64,000 bases of DNA from Saccharum officinarum (Eukaryota; Streptophyta; Magnoliopsida; Poales; Poaceae): positions 80,080,502 to 80,144,501 of the forward strand of contig CM036201.1 of the NCBI GenBank assembly GCA_020631735.1. Direction: 5' to 3'. This document shows positions 34,981 through 45,420 of this stretch, piece after piece. Both the position numbers and the translations under genes were made by a program. Numbering within the stretch: the stretch's first letter is position 1; each line of letters opens with the position of its first letter. The notes beneath the pieces are model-generated. The model was not told where the DNA came from. It saw only the letters and a list, made by a program, of their open reading frames with translations, and searched no databases.

Positions 34981-35054
34981 ACATCACACAGAATAGAAAA
35001 AGAAGTATAAACATGGCTGCTTAGCTGTGTATTTGGCATTGTTACTGATGAACA

Positions 35055-37744
35055 TCACAATTCAGTACTCAAATATGTACTTACGTCACCAAAATCTCCA
35101 GCAGTCCGTGGCCTCTTTGGATCATTTCCTGGATGCAGAGTATCTAGTTGAGACTCCTGAAAGCATCTTGAGCTCTTTGTGCCTGCCCAAAACAACAAAC
35201 TCGTAAGGACAAAAATAACACAATGGCAGCATTTGCAGTTTCCCTAGATGAAAATTAATACCAGCCTCTGCATCCATAGATGCACCAAGTCTATTATTAT
35301 CTATCACAAACCATTCAGCACATAGCCTAATATCACAAAGCTAAGGGAATTAACAAGCCTAGAGAATTTTAAACAGACGTCTGCAGTGGCTTCCCATAGT
35401 AACAAATCTAACGTTCCAACAATTAACTTAACGGACCAAAGAAGGTGGAAGCTTGCCCCAATTTAATCAACGAAATCTGGTACAACTTGCCTGAGTTAGT
35501 TACTGAAGAGCCCACAACAGCAGGCCTCTGTGACGTATCTGCAAGGAAGCAACAAGCTTAGCATTTTGAAATAACAGCTTAGATAAATTGTAGAAAACAT
35601 TATTCACATTACGTGGTTTGGATGAAGGTTTGGCTCGTTTACTGGATATGACCCTGAATCCACGAGCCTGAAAGTACGGACAGTCTGCAGAGAGGAAACA
35701 ATCTCAGCAATTCAAAACTGAAGCTTTTTAACTGTAGTGAACCGAAATTACCTTCGTTAGACATAACTTCAGGGAATTGCCCTTGCTCAAGCCCCAGAAG
35801 TCTACCAGCTTCAAAACATGTATCTGAAGACAACAAGAGTTTACCAGTCATTATTCATAGAAGCAAGTCAAAAGTGGCTTCGCAAAATAACTAGAAGTTG
35901 AAACTAAATTGGGGCCGTACGTTGCTGTTTCGATAGCTTGCATGTGGATCCAATTCAAATCATAACATACATGGTGTTTTATTTATGCTATCAAGCCAAT
36001 AATATCGATCAGGACGAAAATGTACAGACATAGGAGCAAATAAAGAAGACAGAAAACAACAAAACTCACTCAAAAGGGGAAAAGTAGCTTTCAGGCAGAA
36101 TAATTGGTAAAACTAGATTTCACTCAATCTCGTTAGCAGTTTAGCACACTGGTTAACATGTACTGCCTCCCTCTTGAAAAGAATGCAACTATGTGTTGCG
36201 TGCCACGAAAAGTGATTCACGTTTAACCAAGTTTTTAGTGAATAATATTCACAGTTATATCTTTAAATTAATTTATTATGAAAATACATTTTGTAATTAA
36301 TCTGATAGAATTTATTTGGTGTCATAAACATAAATACTTTTTTTTATCTATAATTGGTCAAATTTAAGGTACTAAAACGTGACACTATGCTAAAATTGCA
36401 TTCTTTTAGGAACGGAGGTAGTAAATTGGTAAGCAAAATAATTACATGAAAGAAACAGAGGAAAAACTAGCTGTACCCTGTACGTACCAAATAGAGCTAT
36501 CAGCGGCTCTCCTCGTACCCTTGCTGATTCTGCAGTTGAAAAGTTCAGTCACGAAGCAGAGCAATTAATTGTATAGTATGAATCAAGAGCTAAATATATT
36601 TTTATCATGTGTGTATGATGTTAGAAAAAGATGACATTATCCAGACATGTCCGTTGACACTAGAATACCTGAATAGCTATGATCTGCCCCCGGACTCAAA
36701 GAAGGTAGCCTAAACAAATTGCAGGACCGTTAGTGTAAAATAAAAACAACAAAAACAGAAACAGCAAGAGGGTATGCACTCATGTGCATGTTGTACCTCT
36801 GCTTCATCTGAAGATAGAACTGGGCGAGATCAGTTGCCTGCTGCTCCCGGTTTACATGCTTCACGCGACGCCTTTTTTTTCAGATTAAATAACTTGATCA
36901 GTAGAGTAAATCAATCCAGTGTGCTAGAACTAGAAACAGCAGTGCGCACATACGTACTTGGACCCAATGGGCATAAAGTGGTACAGGCTGTTCCTGCTGC
37001 GCGGGTACTGCATCCTATCCCTGAGCTCGGGCGCCTTGTAGGCCATCTCCTCGACCATCTTCGCTGCCTTCTTCCTAACAAGTTGCCAGTCCAGGAAGGC
37101 ACTGCACGCAGTAGTAGTTCATCACAGAAAGTAAGCATGCTAGCAGCATATTTCAATCAATCAATCAGAGATTCAGAGCACATAATTAAGAGAGACCTGA
37201 CCTGGCATGATCTTTGCGCATGAAGAGGACATCGGTAACAACGGTGGCAAAGCACGGGTACTTATCAAGCACAGGTTTCTTGTGGATGCTCATGAGCCAG
37301 TCGCAGAGGTAGCCTATCACCCTGATCCGGCCGTCGGCGAAGGCCTTGAAGGCAACGAGGTCCTGAAGGAACACATTGAGGAGCCTGCCCACGTAGCTCG
37401 AGTCGTACCCGGAAAAGCCGCCGAGGTAGTAGGAAGCGTCTCGCCATTGGCCTTCCCTGACCATCTTCGCCAGGTACTTCACCTTGAAGATCACATACGT
37501 CTTCTGTCTCGCACTGCGATGTTAGTTAATCGATCAGTTGTGTGATCAGCCAAATCATACCAGGGGGAGGTCGAGGGATGGACGAATCAAGCAAGGGTTT
37601 CGTTGGAGCGTACGTTAGGTAGACGTCGACATGGCTGTGCATTCGGATGCAGGCAAGTAGCCGCCGGCGACGGAGGCGCCTCGTGCAAGGATATTCCAGC
37701 GAGTGCAACAGAGGGCGCTGGCCGCCCTCGCCGGATCCCGCCAT
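35055..37744 (-). CDS. Grass protein of unknown function with LisH/CTLH-like N-terminus, at least 10 exons
   Basis: Exons in transcript order are 37744-37614, 37513-37202, 37101-36958, 36871-36797, 36709-36669, 36529-36488, 35823-35752, 35684-35613, 35538-35491 and 35182 onward. All join in frame. If the last exon is read through, TGA is at 35055-35057 and the product has 354 residues. The start MAGSGEGGQRPLLHSLEYPC leads to a LisH/CTLH-like segment (TYVIFKVKYLAKMVREGQW, then DASYYLGGFSGYDSSYVGRL and FLQDLVAFKAFADGR). Later parts are SSRNSLYHF-like basic segments and a Ser/Pro-rich tail with KRPRTAGDF. It is recalled as similar to a grass-expanded family related to the TOPLESS N-terminus but without visible WD repeats; function unknown. 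Exon 9 uses a GC donor (CAG|GCAAGT). The final GAC|GTAAGT is itself a good donor, so more exons may exist. A Stowaway MITE lies in intron 6. Confidence 0.65.
36163..36421. mobile_element. Stowaway MITE in an intron of the LisH-like gene
   Basis: The ends CTGCCTCCCTCTTGAAAAGA and (reverse) CTACCTCCGTTCCTAAAAGA form the Stowaway terminal inverted repeat. TA dinucleotides at 36161-36162 and 36422-36423 are the target duplication. The 259-bp interior (TTTTTAGTGAATAATATTCA, then AATTAATTTATTAT) matches a second copy at 51667-51920. Confidence 0.9.
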
Positions 37745-39122
37745 CGCTCTAGCTTGGTATGCTCTTGGTATGATGTTATTTCTTCAACTCCTATTAGGTC
37801 ACGCCAAACCCTTGTCCAAGGAGACGCCGCCGCCCGAGCCTTCTGCGGCGCCGCCCCTGCTCCGCCCTACTCCTACGGGCCCGACGGCGAACACCAGCTT
37901 CCCCGTGTTCAGGTCCAGGCGCAGGCCCAAGTGTTTTCCAGAGGTTTGCTCCAAAAAAAAAAAGTGTTTTTTCCAGAGGACCAGCAGCAGCACTTGAAGT
38001 AAAAGTATTTTTGGGTCATCATAGTTAACACTTTTACCAAAAAAAAGTAATAGAGTGCTAAGTTTCGGAGCATTACAACCTTTGAATGAATATAATAATG
38101 AGAAATCTACAACGATGAACTGTGATCAGAAAAAAATAAGAATTAAAAAGAAGCGAAATTTTATAATGGTTAGAAAAAATATAGACCAATCCATCGAACA
38201 GATCGAACAGTGTATAAATAGGAGATACCAATGTTAAAGTACTGAGAAGTACCAAATTGGTGGGGATAGTACCAAAATTAGCGGAACCCGTACTAAAATT
38301 GGTGAGACCATATCAGTATTTTTTATTATTTAATTATATTTAGCTAAAGGTAAAACAGTAATTACATTATCTTCTATGAGGGTAAAACCGGCGAGGGCCT
38401 TCTGCCCTTGTAGATGTACACCGCGATCGTCTCCACGCATGCTTCATTGCTTCATGAAGGCATGCGACCTCAGCATGCTTCATTGCTTCTGCATAGGCGC
38501 TTCACGATGATGCCTCCGTCGAGCTTCCCCGACCGTGCGGCTCGGACCACACGCCGACGAAAAAGCAGAGCGCGCTCTCGTGGACGAGGACATGAATACA
38601 TGATTGGTACACCAGCTGCCTATTCGGATACAACGGCAGAGGAGCTGTTTCAACGGCCACGTGGCTCTAGCCGTTGTGCGCGTGTAGACTGGCTTCGGCC
38701 ATCGCGGCGAGGCTGCTGCTATCCGTGGAGCTTGTGGCATGGACGTCGTCGCCGTCGTTCTTGGCCTCGCCGCTCAAGCTGCCACGAGCCACTCCTTCGT
38801 TCCTGCGCCATGGGCCTGCAGGCTGCAGCACACCTACTCTCTCTTCTCTCTATCCGGTCTCCGCGCCCGGTCCCCACAGTAGCTCATAGACTAATATACC
38901 CTCAAGAATAAAGTTTATTTTTTTAAAAAAAAATAAGCTTACTCAAATAAATGCCAGATAAATGAAAAAAAATGAAAGTACCTGAAAGTTCCTAGGTACT
39001 TTTTCAACCACTGTAAAACACCTCTAAAAATAATAGAGTAAAAGCTGAGGCCTTAATCTGAACATGATTTTTAGAGCTGCTTGCTAACTATAGCTATATA
39101 TATTATTAATTATACCTAAATA
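37745..39122. other. Divergent intergenic region with a GC-rich block, no confirmed gene
   Basis: 37745-37990 is the upstream region of the LisH-like gene. 38080-38150 is a diverged copy of 33420-33500. A GC-richer block at 38400-38890 has repeated GCATGCTTCATTGCTTC words and an open frame of about 165 codons on + with no recognisable domain; I do not call it a gene. Confidence 0.45.
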
Positions 39123-39222
39123 AAAACACAAACAATACGCTGCCAGTAAGATCCTGTATGCAGCCATTCTGTGTCTATTTTCAGGTGTTTCTCTTCAAGA
39201 ACACAAATTTCACTTCACACTC
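39123..39222. repeat. Segmental duplication, copy B, left block
   Basis: ACACAAACAATACGCTGCC through CACTTCACACTC matches 34438-34535 with a few indels. Similarity stops at CACTTCACACTC, where copy A continues into TGACAGTGCCG. That continuation reappears at 42104, on the far side of the bHLH gene. Confidence 0.8.
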
Positions 39223-39411
39223 CACCCAGACAGGGTTTCCAACATCATCATAAATTCATAGCTGCAGCAGATCCCTCTGCACTATGCAGTAACTCCATAG
39301 CACAAATGCTAGTTATGTGCCTTGTCCCTCTCTACTCCACGGCACATGTCAGGTGACCAGAAGCAACTCTGATCCTCCGTGGAGCTGGACTGCTGGAGCT
39401 TCTGCCGAACT

Positions 39412-41230
39412 TCACATATGAAACCCATCCTGAACAGACCTCATGCCCAGATGCTCTGGACCGACTATGGCCCCGTATGCCGCCGTTTGCGCTGCATTGT
39501 GGAACGATCCGTCCAAAGTGAGAGGCATCTGCTCAAGAGGCTAAAGTTTGGTTAGGATTCTTGAAAACCAACCTGATTGCAAATGCATAATTGCTCTAAA
39601 TTTGTACTCTGAAACACCATGCTGGGATTCTGCTATGCAAACCTCCATGGCTGTTCTGAAGCCATCTGGATTGGTCAAACCATGAACGCCTCCCGGGAGC
39701 ATGCCTGACCGTGACAACGGCGGTAGTTTGGGCATCATTTCGTGGGAGATTGAGAATCCCAGGTGAGTAGATGAGCTTGAAGGAGCACTGGGGGCGCGAA
39801 AAAGCTGCATTCCACCAAATTAAGGATACAGACTCATTTTTGTAATTTTGGTGCGCGTTTCTTGCAAAACTGAAAAAAAAAGAGAGAACAACGAAGAACT
39901 GCAGGTGAGTTTGTAGATTGCTTACATCTTTCGACAGAAGTTGTTTTATGTTGAGGCCGAGCTGTGGATTGACCGCCGCGAGCTTCATGGATAAGAACTG
40001 GGAGATGCCAGGGGAATCATGCATTTGTTCAGTACATTGCCTTTGTCAGATGAGAAAGGGAGACTTTCAGTATATGAGATTCAAGATGAACCATGCATAC
40101 CTCCACTTGCCTTTGCAGAGACTGGACATAGTTGATGATCTCGTCCAGCATCACTGCCTTCCCAGTGACCTAAATCGATCCAAACCCAATCCGGCCCCAA
40201 AGAAAACGCGTCATTATTCTTAAGAAGTTCTGATTTCAGAGAAGTCAAGTAGAGCTGTTCTTGCGGTCAGGTAAGGAGGCTCACTTTAGTGCAACCAGGA
40301 ACAAGGTCTTGCAGAAGCTTCATCCTCTCACTGATCTTCTCCCTTCTCAGCTGTCAAAAAAGAACCAAATTTCCTGTTCATCATTCAGGACTATTTTCAA
40401 GTGCTAAAGCTAATTCATTCAGGTGATGACCAGTTGCTTGCACTCTACAACACATGCATGTTCCAAGAATACCAAATCTATGTGCAACAGTAGTAGTAAC
40501 AAATTAAATCTGTGTGTACTGTACCTACCCTCTCTGCGAGGCTATGCCTGGTGGTTGCCTGCCCCTTCCGGGCCCTGACATGGATGTACGACTCCGACTC
40601 GTCGTCGGCCGCCGAAGCTCCCTTCCCTTTCTTCTTGCGGGTCACCGGCGGCGTCTCCTCCTTGCCTTTGGCGTCGTCCTCGCCACGCTCCTTCGAAGAA
40701 TCCACGGCGGACGCCATCCCTTGATCTTGATCCGTCCCAATCATCCCAAGAACGTCCTGCGACTGCGATCCGACAACAACGCTGAGACACCGGCCGGTGC
40801 AAACCAATTAGCACTGTAGTCGTAGTGAGCAGTAAGCAACTACCTCGTTCGATCGCTTACTCTTCTTGGAGTTGGAATCCGCCTCCGGTGCCCTGGACGA
40901 GCAGGCCTCGGCGCTCGGCGCGTCGCCGCCGCCGCCGAACCCCGGCTCACCGTTGCCACTGCCAGTGGTGGGTTGCAGTGGGTGCTCCTCGGAGGTGATG
41001 TACGAGGGGCTTGCAGTGGGTGCTCCGTTTGCAGCAGCGAAGCAGGAGGAGCGCATGGCCAGCTGGACTAGGCCGGGGTCCATGAAGTGCTCGAGACCGG
41101 CCGGTGCCTGGAGCTGGAGCCCGAGCATGGGCGGCGGCAAGAGCCCCCCGGCTCTCCTGTCGGAGACGACGGCGCTGCCGCCGGCTAGCCCCGCAGCCTG
41201 ACACACCGACGTCCATGCAAATGAATCCAT
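39412..41230 (-). CDS. bHLH transcription factor (CIB/BEE/bHLH49-like), seven exons
   Basis: Exons in transcript order are 41230-40844, 40756-40529, 40350-40285, 40169-40101, 39997-39926, 39804-39616 and 39540-39412 (TGA). Each is a multiple of three and they total 379 codons. The N-terminal half is low-complexity with a KKSKRSNE nuclear-localisation-like patch. The domain runs from YIHVRARKGQATTRHSLAER through LRREKISERMKLLQDLVPGC to TGKAVMLDEIINYVQSLQRQ and the conserved extension VEFLSMKLAAVNPQLGL. His and Glu of HSLAER and the following Arg give E-box/G-box contacts. Close relatives usually have TNSH or TDSH where this has TTRH. The C-terminus has the usual LDGSFHNAAQ motif. Relatives act in brassinosteroid, light and flowering responses; the role here is inferred. 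A GA/CT repeat in the leader (41235-41267) is typical. The intron 6 donor (GGT|GTTTCA) is the weakest junction. Confidence 0.92.
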
Positions 41231-41812
41231 GGATAGAGAGAGAGAGACAGAGACAGAGAGACTGAGAGATCAAATGGGTGTTCTTGAATGAGTAATTTAT
41301 GGAGCTCGTCAGTATTGACCTCTCAGGGAGCTCTTTACTCTGTGCTTTAACCTTTGCTTTTGCTTGCTTAGCTCGGTTTGGCAATTGGCACTGCATTATC
41401 TTGCCAAAAGCAATTTTCTTTCGCTTCTCCTATGTTTCGGATGTCTGATATTTTGTTGTTAATCAGGTAGCATGTAATTTTATCATTATATGCTTATAGA
41501 AAATATTTATTAACTATCTTTTATGAGTTGTTCTTTTAATTGTACTAGTTAATTGTGTAAAAATGTTAGCCAAAAATTTAGACATATGACATATAACAAC
41601 TCTCTTTTTCTTTATTTTTTTCTAAATAGTTTTCAAGTTTTCGTTGTGTTACCGAGGCGATTAGAATCACCATGTTCATTTGAAAAATAGAATTAGCATT
41701 TCTTTGACAGAACCTACTTTCTTGAAATCAACAAAGGCGTAATACTACTAGCTAACTGCTCCGTGACTACTACTTGCTCCGTGACTACTACTTGTTGCTT
41801 CTTCCCCATCTA

Positions 41813-42056
41813 GGCTGTTTAGATCCCTGAAAAGGGGTAAAAAAGTATTGTAGCACGTTTTGACTTTATTTGGCAAATAGTGTCCAACCATTGACTAATT
41901 AGGTTCAAAACGTTCGTCTCGCACAGTACAACCAAGCTGTACAATTAGTTTTTAATTTCATCTACATTTAGTACTACATGCATGTATCGCAAGTTTAATG
42001 TGACGGGGAATCTTTTTTTCGTATAGTATTTTTTTTTTGAGGAACTGAACACAGCC
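41813..42056 (+). mobile_element. Tourist-like MITE, 5' of the bHLH gene
   Basis: The left end GGCTGTTTAGATCC and right end GGAACTGAACACAGCC are inverted repeats. CTA flanks both sides (41810-41812, 42057-42059). The interior shares GACTAATTAGGTTCAAAACG, TTCGTCTCGCA and AATGTGACGGGGAATC with the other Tourist copies. It lies about 580 bp upstream of the bHLH start codon. Confidence 0.88.
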
Positions 42057-42103
42057 CTAATCTGACTGACATCTGACGCTACCAAATCTCACGGCCTCCT
42101 GAC

Positions 42104-42520
42104 TGACACTCTGACAGTGCCGACTACCACCACTGACGTTGTTTAATCTGCCTGCCTGTAATTGTACTTAAAAACTGTGAGTGAGTGTCCCTTTCCCTAT
42201 CATCATTAGTTGACTGCTGACATAGTGCCAGTACTACTTGTAGGCAAGTTATTGCTGTAAACTGCATTTCCATTCAATGGCAGGGAATTTTCTTTCTAGG
42301 GTTGTGTTGAAATGAGGCTCAGATCAAGGGAAATTTTCTTCTGAAGAACATAAACAAGTAGTTTCTCCTGAATTTCCTGATTTGCTACGTTTAGTAGCTA
42401 CAATCTCCAAAGAAAGAAAAAGAAAGTTACAGTTCCTTGATACAGAATTTCCAATGCAATACAGAGCCTACTGACTGAGATGCCCTAATTCTGACTCCCT
42501 TAGCCTCTCTAGACTCCAAC
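42104..42520. repeat. Segmental duplication, copy B, right block
   Basis: GACACTCTGACAGTGCCGAC through CTGACTCCCTTAGCCTCTCT aligns with 34526-34980. It includes TATCATCATTAGTTGACTG, CATTTCCATTCAAT and GAAGAACATAAACAAGTAG. Its left edge is the exact continuation point at which the block at 39123-39222 stops, so the bHLH gene and its flanks lie between the halves of what is one block in copy A. Confidence 0.85.
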
Positions 42521-42523
42521 TAC

Positions 42524-42787
42524 GGCCTCGTTTAGTTCGGTGAATTGGGGAGAAAAACACTGTATCAGAATTCCTGTAGCATTTCGTTTGTATTTGGTAA
42601 AAATTATTCAAATTTTGACTAACTAGGCTTAAAATATTCGTCTCGCAAAGTACAACAAAACTGTGCAATTAGTTTTTGATTTCATCAACATTTAGTACTC
42701 CATGCATTTGCCGACATTTTGATGTGACGGGGAATCTTCTTTTTGCATAGTGAAATTTAGGGGAGAATTGTGGAACTAAACAAGGGC
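42524..42787 (+). mobile_element. Tourist-like MITE, twin copy 1
   Basis: GGCCTCGTTTAGTTCGG starts the element and GGAACTAAACAAGGGC ends it. The flanks are TAC and TAC. By eye it differs at only about ten positions in 264 from the copy at 44420-44684, mostly C/T and G/A transitions, so these two are the youngest or most recently shared MITE copies in the window. Confidence 0.92.
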
Positions 42788-42945
42788 TACATAAACTAAA
42801 CTATCATTAGCCTCGGGGTTCGCGACCGCCCCGAATCATCTTTTGATTACTCCTACTGTCTAAAGCAAACCATACACGCTTTGATCCCGGTAACTTCCTG
42901 CTGTTACTGTTTACATCCTCCTTTCGGATGCATGTGTAGTAGTAC

Positions 42946-42989
42946 AAAAATAAAATAAAATAAAATAAAATAAAATAAAATAAAATATA
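42946..42989. repeat. (AAAAT)n microsatellite
   Basis: Eight to nine units of the pentanucleotide AAAAT (written as TAAAA in phase) occur without interruption, ending at TATAAATC. Confidence 0.95.
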
Positions 42990-44018
42990 AATCACCGTGG
43001 CCGTGGGAGAGCCAAACAAGAAGGCAAGGAGTGACTTGCAAGCTACTGCTTCTGCTCTTCTAGCACAGCACAGATGAACATGGATGATGAGCTTCTCTTC
43101 TTTTGAACGGGAGCACCGCCTTTCGGTTGCTCGCCTTTTTGCCTTTGCGCACTGTGGGCTTGCATTGCATTGCAAAGTAACCTAGCATGTTTCCGACACC
43201 AAAGAACTGAATGCATGCCGGCCGCCCTTGCATTGCAAAGTAACATACCAAGGAGTGAAGCTTTGCGAGAACATGAGGTAACCAAGAGCGTGTTGCCTGA
43301 AGCTCCCCGAACAGTCAGTAACATGCATGGCCAATCTGTGTAAGCTGCTTCTTGATTGGTGAACAATTCATTGGGAACTTTCAGAGGCTTGCCAACACAA
43401 GGACAGATTGAGAATGTTTCATTCAACCTTTGGAGAGAAAACAGAAACAGGGGACCTGCATTTCTTGAGTGAAGAAAAGGGAATTGTTTGTGCAAATTGC
43501 AGAAGCCAACTTCAACTCATAACTGATGTTCATCAGACCAGAGCTGATGTAAGATGTGAAGGAACAGAGCGGTGTCTGCTTTCGTCGTCAGTCTCTTCAG
43601 TCTTCAGAGAGAGACCAGACATGCGGTGGTGGCAGCAAGGAGATGCAAACATGAAACCGCGTGTGCATGCTACGCATAACTCATGATTGAAATATACTCC
43701 GAGAAGAAGATTGTTGTTCATTTCCGAGACGGAATGGTTACCGAGACACAAAGAACAGAGGGCGGCGTAATGGGGTCATTACCGAGACTAATTGATTATC
43801 GTCAAGGATTTTTTTTTAACGTCGAATGATTAGTCAAGCAGGTTAGTATTCAAGTCATAAAATGATTAGCAGGAACAGGGGTCCAAGAGAATCTGATCTC
43901 GCCTGACTTGCAGATCTGTTTAGAACAGCGGTTTGCAGAGACGCGTGGAAGCGGAATGGATCGGATTACAGGAACGAACCAAGAACAAGAACAATGCAAC
44001 ACGCTGTTGGTAAATAGT
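42990..44018. other. Intergenic, no recognised gene
   Basis: The longest frames (minus strand, 43043-43495; plus strand, 43408-43686) show no domain. GCATTGCATTGCAAAGTAAC and CTTGCATTGCAAAGTAACA are a short direct repeat at about 43162-43240. I see no other structure. Confidence 0.55.
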
Positions 44019-44129
44019 ATTCTCTTCGTTCCGAATTATAGATCGTTCTGTTTTCTTATGTATCTAAACATACTATGTACTTATAAATAAAAGCTAAAAC
44101 ATTTTTTTATTTTTGAAATGGATGGAGTA
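44019..44129. mobile_element. Short Stowaway-like MITE
   Basis: The left end CTCTTCGTTCCGAATTATAG and right end TTTTGAAATGGATGGAG followed by TA have the form of Stowaway termini. The interior has TATGTATCTAAACATACTAT, typical of the short Stowaway families of grasses. Termini are degenerate, so the limits are approximate. Confidence 0.55.
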
Positions 44130-44419
44130 ACTGATCGGGTGCTGTCACTGCATGCTTTTGCTTTCCCAGAAATCAGCAGCTCTGCTCTGCTCTGCTCCCC
44201 GATTGCTTCATGACTTGTGCAGTGACTGACAACGGTGATGGGAACAGTTCCATTTCCTAAGGTTCAGTTTTCAGTTTTCACTCTCACATGGGAACAGTTA
44301 GAACTTGAACTCCAGTTTTTTTCCCAGAAAAAAAATAGAAAAACTTCAACTCCCTTGTAGAGGTGAGGCACGCAGTCTTGAAAACTTGCAAATGCATCAA
44401 AGGTGCCGGTTCCTCCTTA

Positions 44420-44684
44420 GGCCTCGTTTAGTTCGGTGAATTGGGGAGAAAAATACTGTATCAGAATTCCTGTAACATTTCGTTTGTATTTGGTAAAAAT
44501 TATCCAAATTTTGACTAACTAGGCTTAAAATGTTCATCTCGCAAAGTACAACAAAACTGTGCAATTAGTTTTTGATTTCATCAATATTTAGTACTCCATG
44601 CATTTGCCGACATTTTGATGTGACAGGGAATCTTCTTTTTGCATAGTGAAATTTAGGGAAGAATTGGAGGAACTAAACAAGGGC
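44420..44684 (+). mobile_element. Tourist-like MITE, twin copy 2
   Basis: The termini GGCCTCGTTTAGTTCGG and GGAACTAAACAAGGGC are flanked by TTA on both sides (44417-44419, 44685-44687). It is near-identical to 42524-42787. Confidence 0.94.
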
Positions 44685-44958
44685 TTACATAGAAGCTCCC
44701 TATTGCTGGAACTGGAAGGCATGGAACTCAACCAGTCCAGCCGTCCAGGTCATGTCTTTGCAATGCGTGATCGCCATATTAATCTTGCAGCAAGAATCAG
44801 AACAATATTTATACTATGTACTCTTAGTAGAGTTTAAGAATCAGAGCAGCTCCTGCAAAACTGAACTCTGTTTGTGTTCATTGCATTTGCACGGATGAAA
44901 CATCAACGGGACCTGGGTGTTGACAATGTAATTTTGCAAGTTAGTCTATTTGGTCAGC

Positions 44959-45123
44959 GAAGGGCAGGCCTGGTGCAGTTGGTGAGTGCTAGCTCGCCGA
45001 GTCAGCAGGTCCTGGGTTCGAAGCCGTCTCTCTGCAGAATTTCTGCGGGGGTAAGATTTTGCTTTGGTTATTCCCTTCCCCAGACCCCACTCGTGTGGGA
45101 GCCTCTGGCACTGGGTCTGCCCT
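44959..45123 (+). mobile_element. tRNA-derived SINE (Au-SINE-like)
   Basis: The body starts GGCAGGCCTGGTGCAGTTGG and contains A-box-like GGTGCAGTTGGTGAG and B-box GGTTCGAAGCC. It continues with CTCTCTGCAGAATTTCTGCG and ends CCTTCCCCAGACCCCACTCG through TGGGAGCCTCTGGCACTGGG and TCTGCC. It is flanked by an 18-bp duplication, TTAGTCTATTTGRTCAGC, at 44941-44958 and 45124-45141, with one mismatch. The internal boxes are RNA polymerase III promoter elements. The element is 165 bp and appears full length. Confidence 0.93.
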
Positions 45124-45420
45124 TTAGTCTATTTGATCAGCCAAATTGCTTTAACTAATAGTAGTCATGTTAATCAGCAGAAACGCGCGCTGCTTAAGAA
45201 TTTTGACAGGTTAGAAGCAGGCTTGGCTGATGCGTGGCGCAGGATGCAGCAATATCAATGGTGGAGATCGTCAGGCGGCCAGATTATTTTTGCCAAGCCA
45301 AACGTGCATGCATGTTTGTGTGAGGTTTTGCATCTTGAAGAGCCAGGTCAGATAGGTGTTCTATGCATGTTTGGAGGAGCGGAACTCATCATGAGGATTT
45401 GTAGGATACGTGATTGGTGA

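Noticed and set aside
38414..38911. 165-codon plus-strand ORF
   Set aside because: No domain, low-complexity Arg/Ser composition, overlapping ORFs on both strands, and no splice or conservation evidence.
40947..41396. ORFs on both strands overlapping the first bHLH exon
   Set aside because: They are shadows of the GC-rich first exon. The bHLH frame joins correctly to six downstream exons.
44970..45020. A tRNA gene suggested by A-box and GGTTCGAAGCC B-box
   Set aside because: No tRNA cloverleaf can be completed. The boxes belong to a tRNA-derived SINE with its own target duplication.
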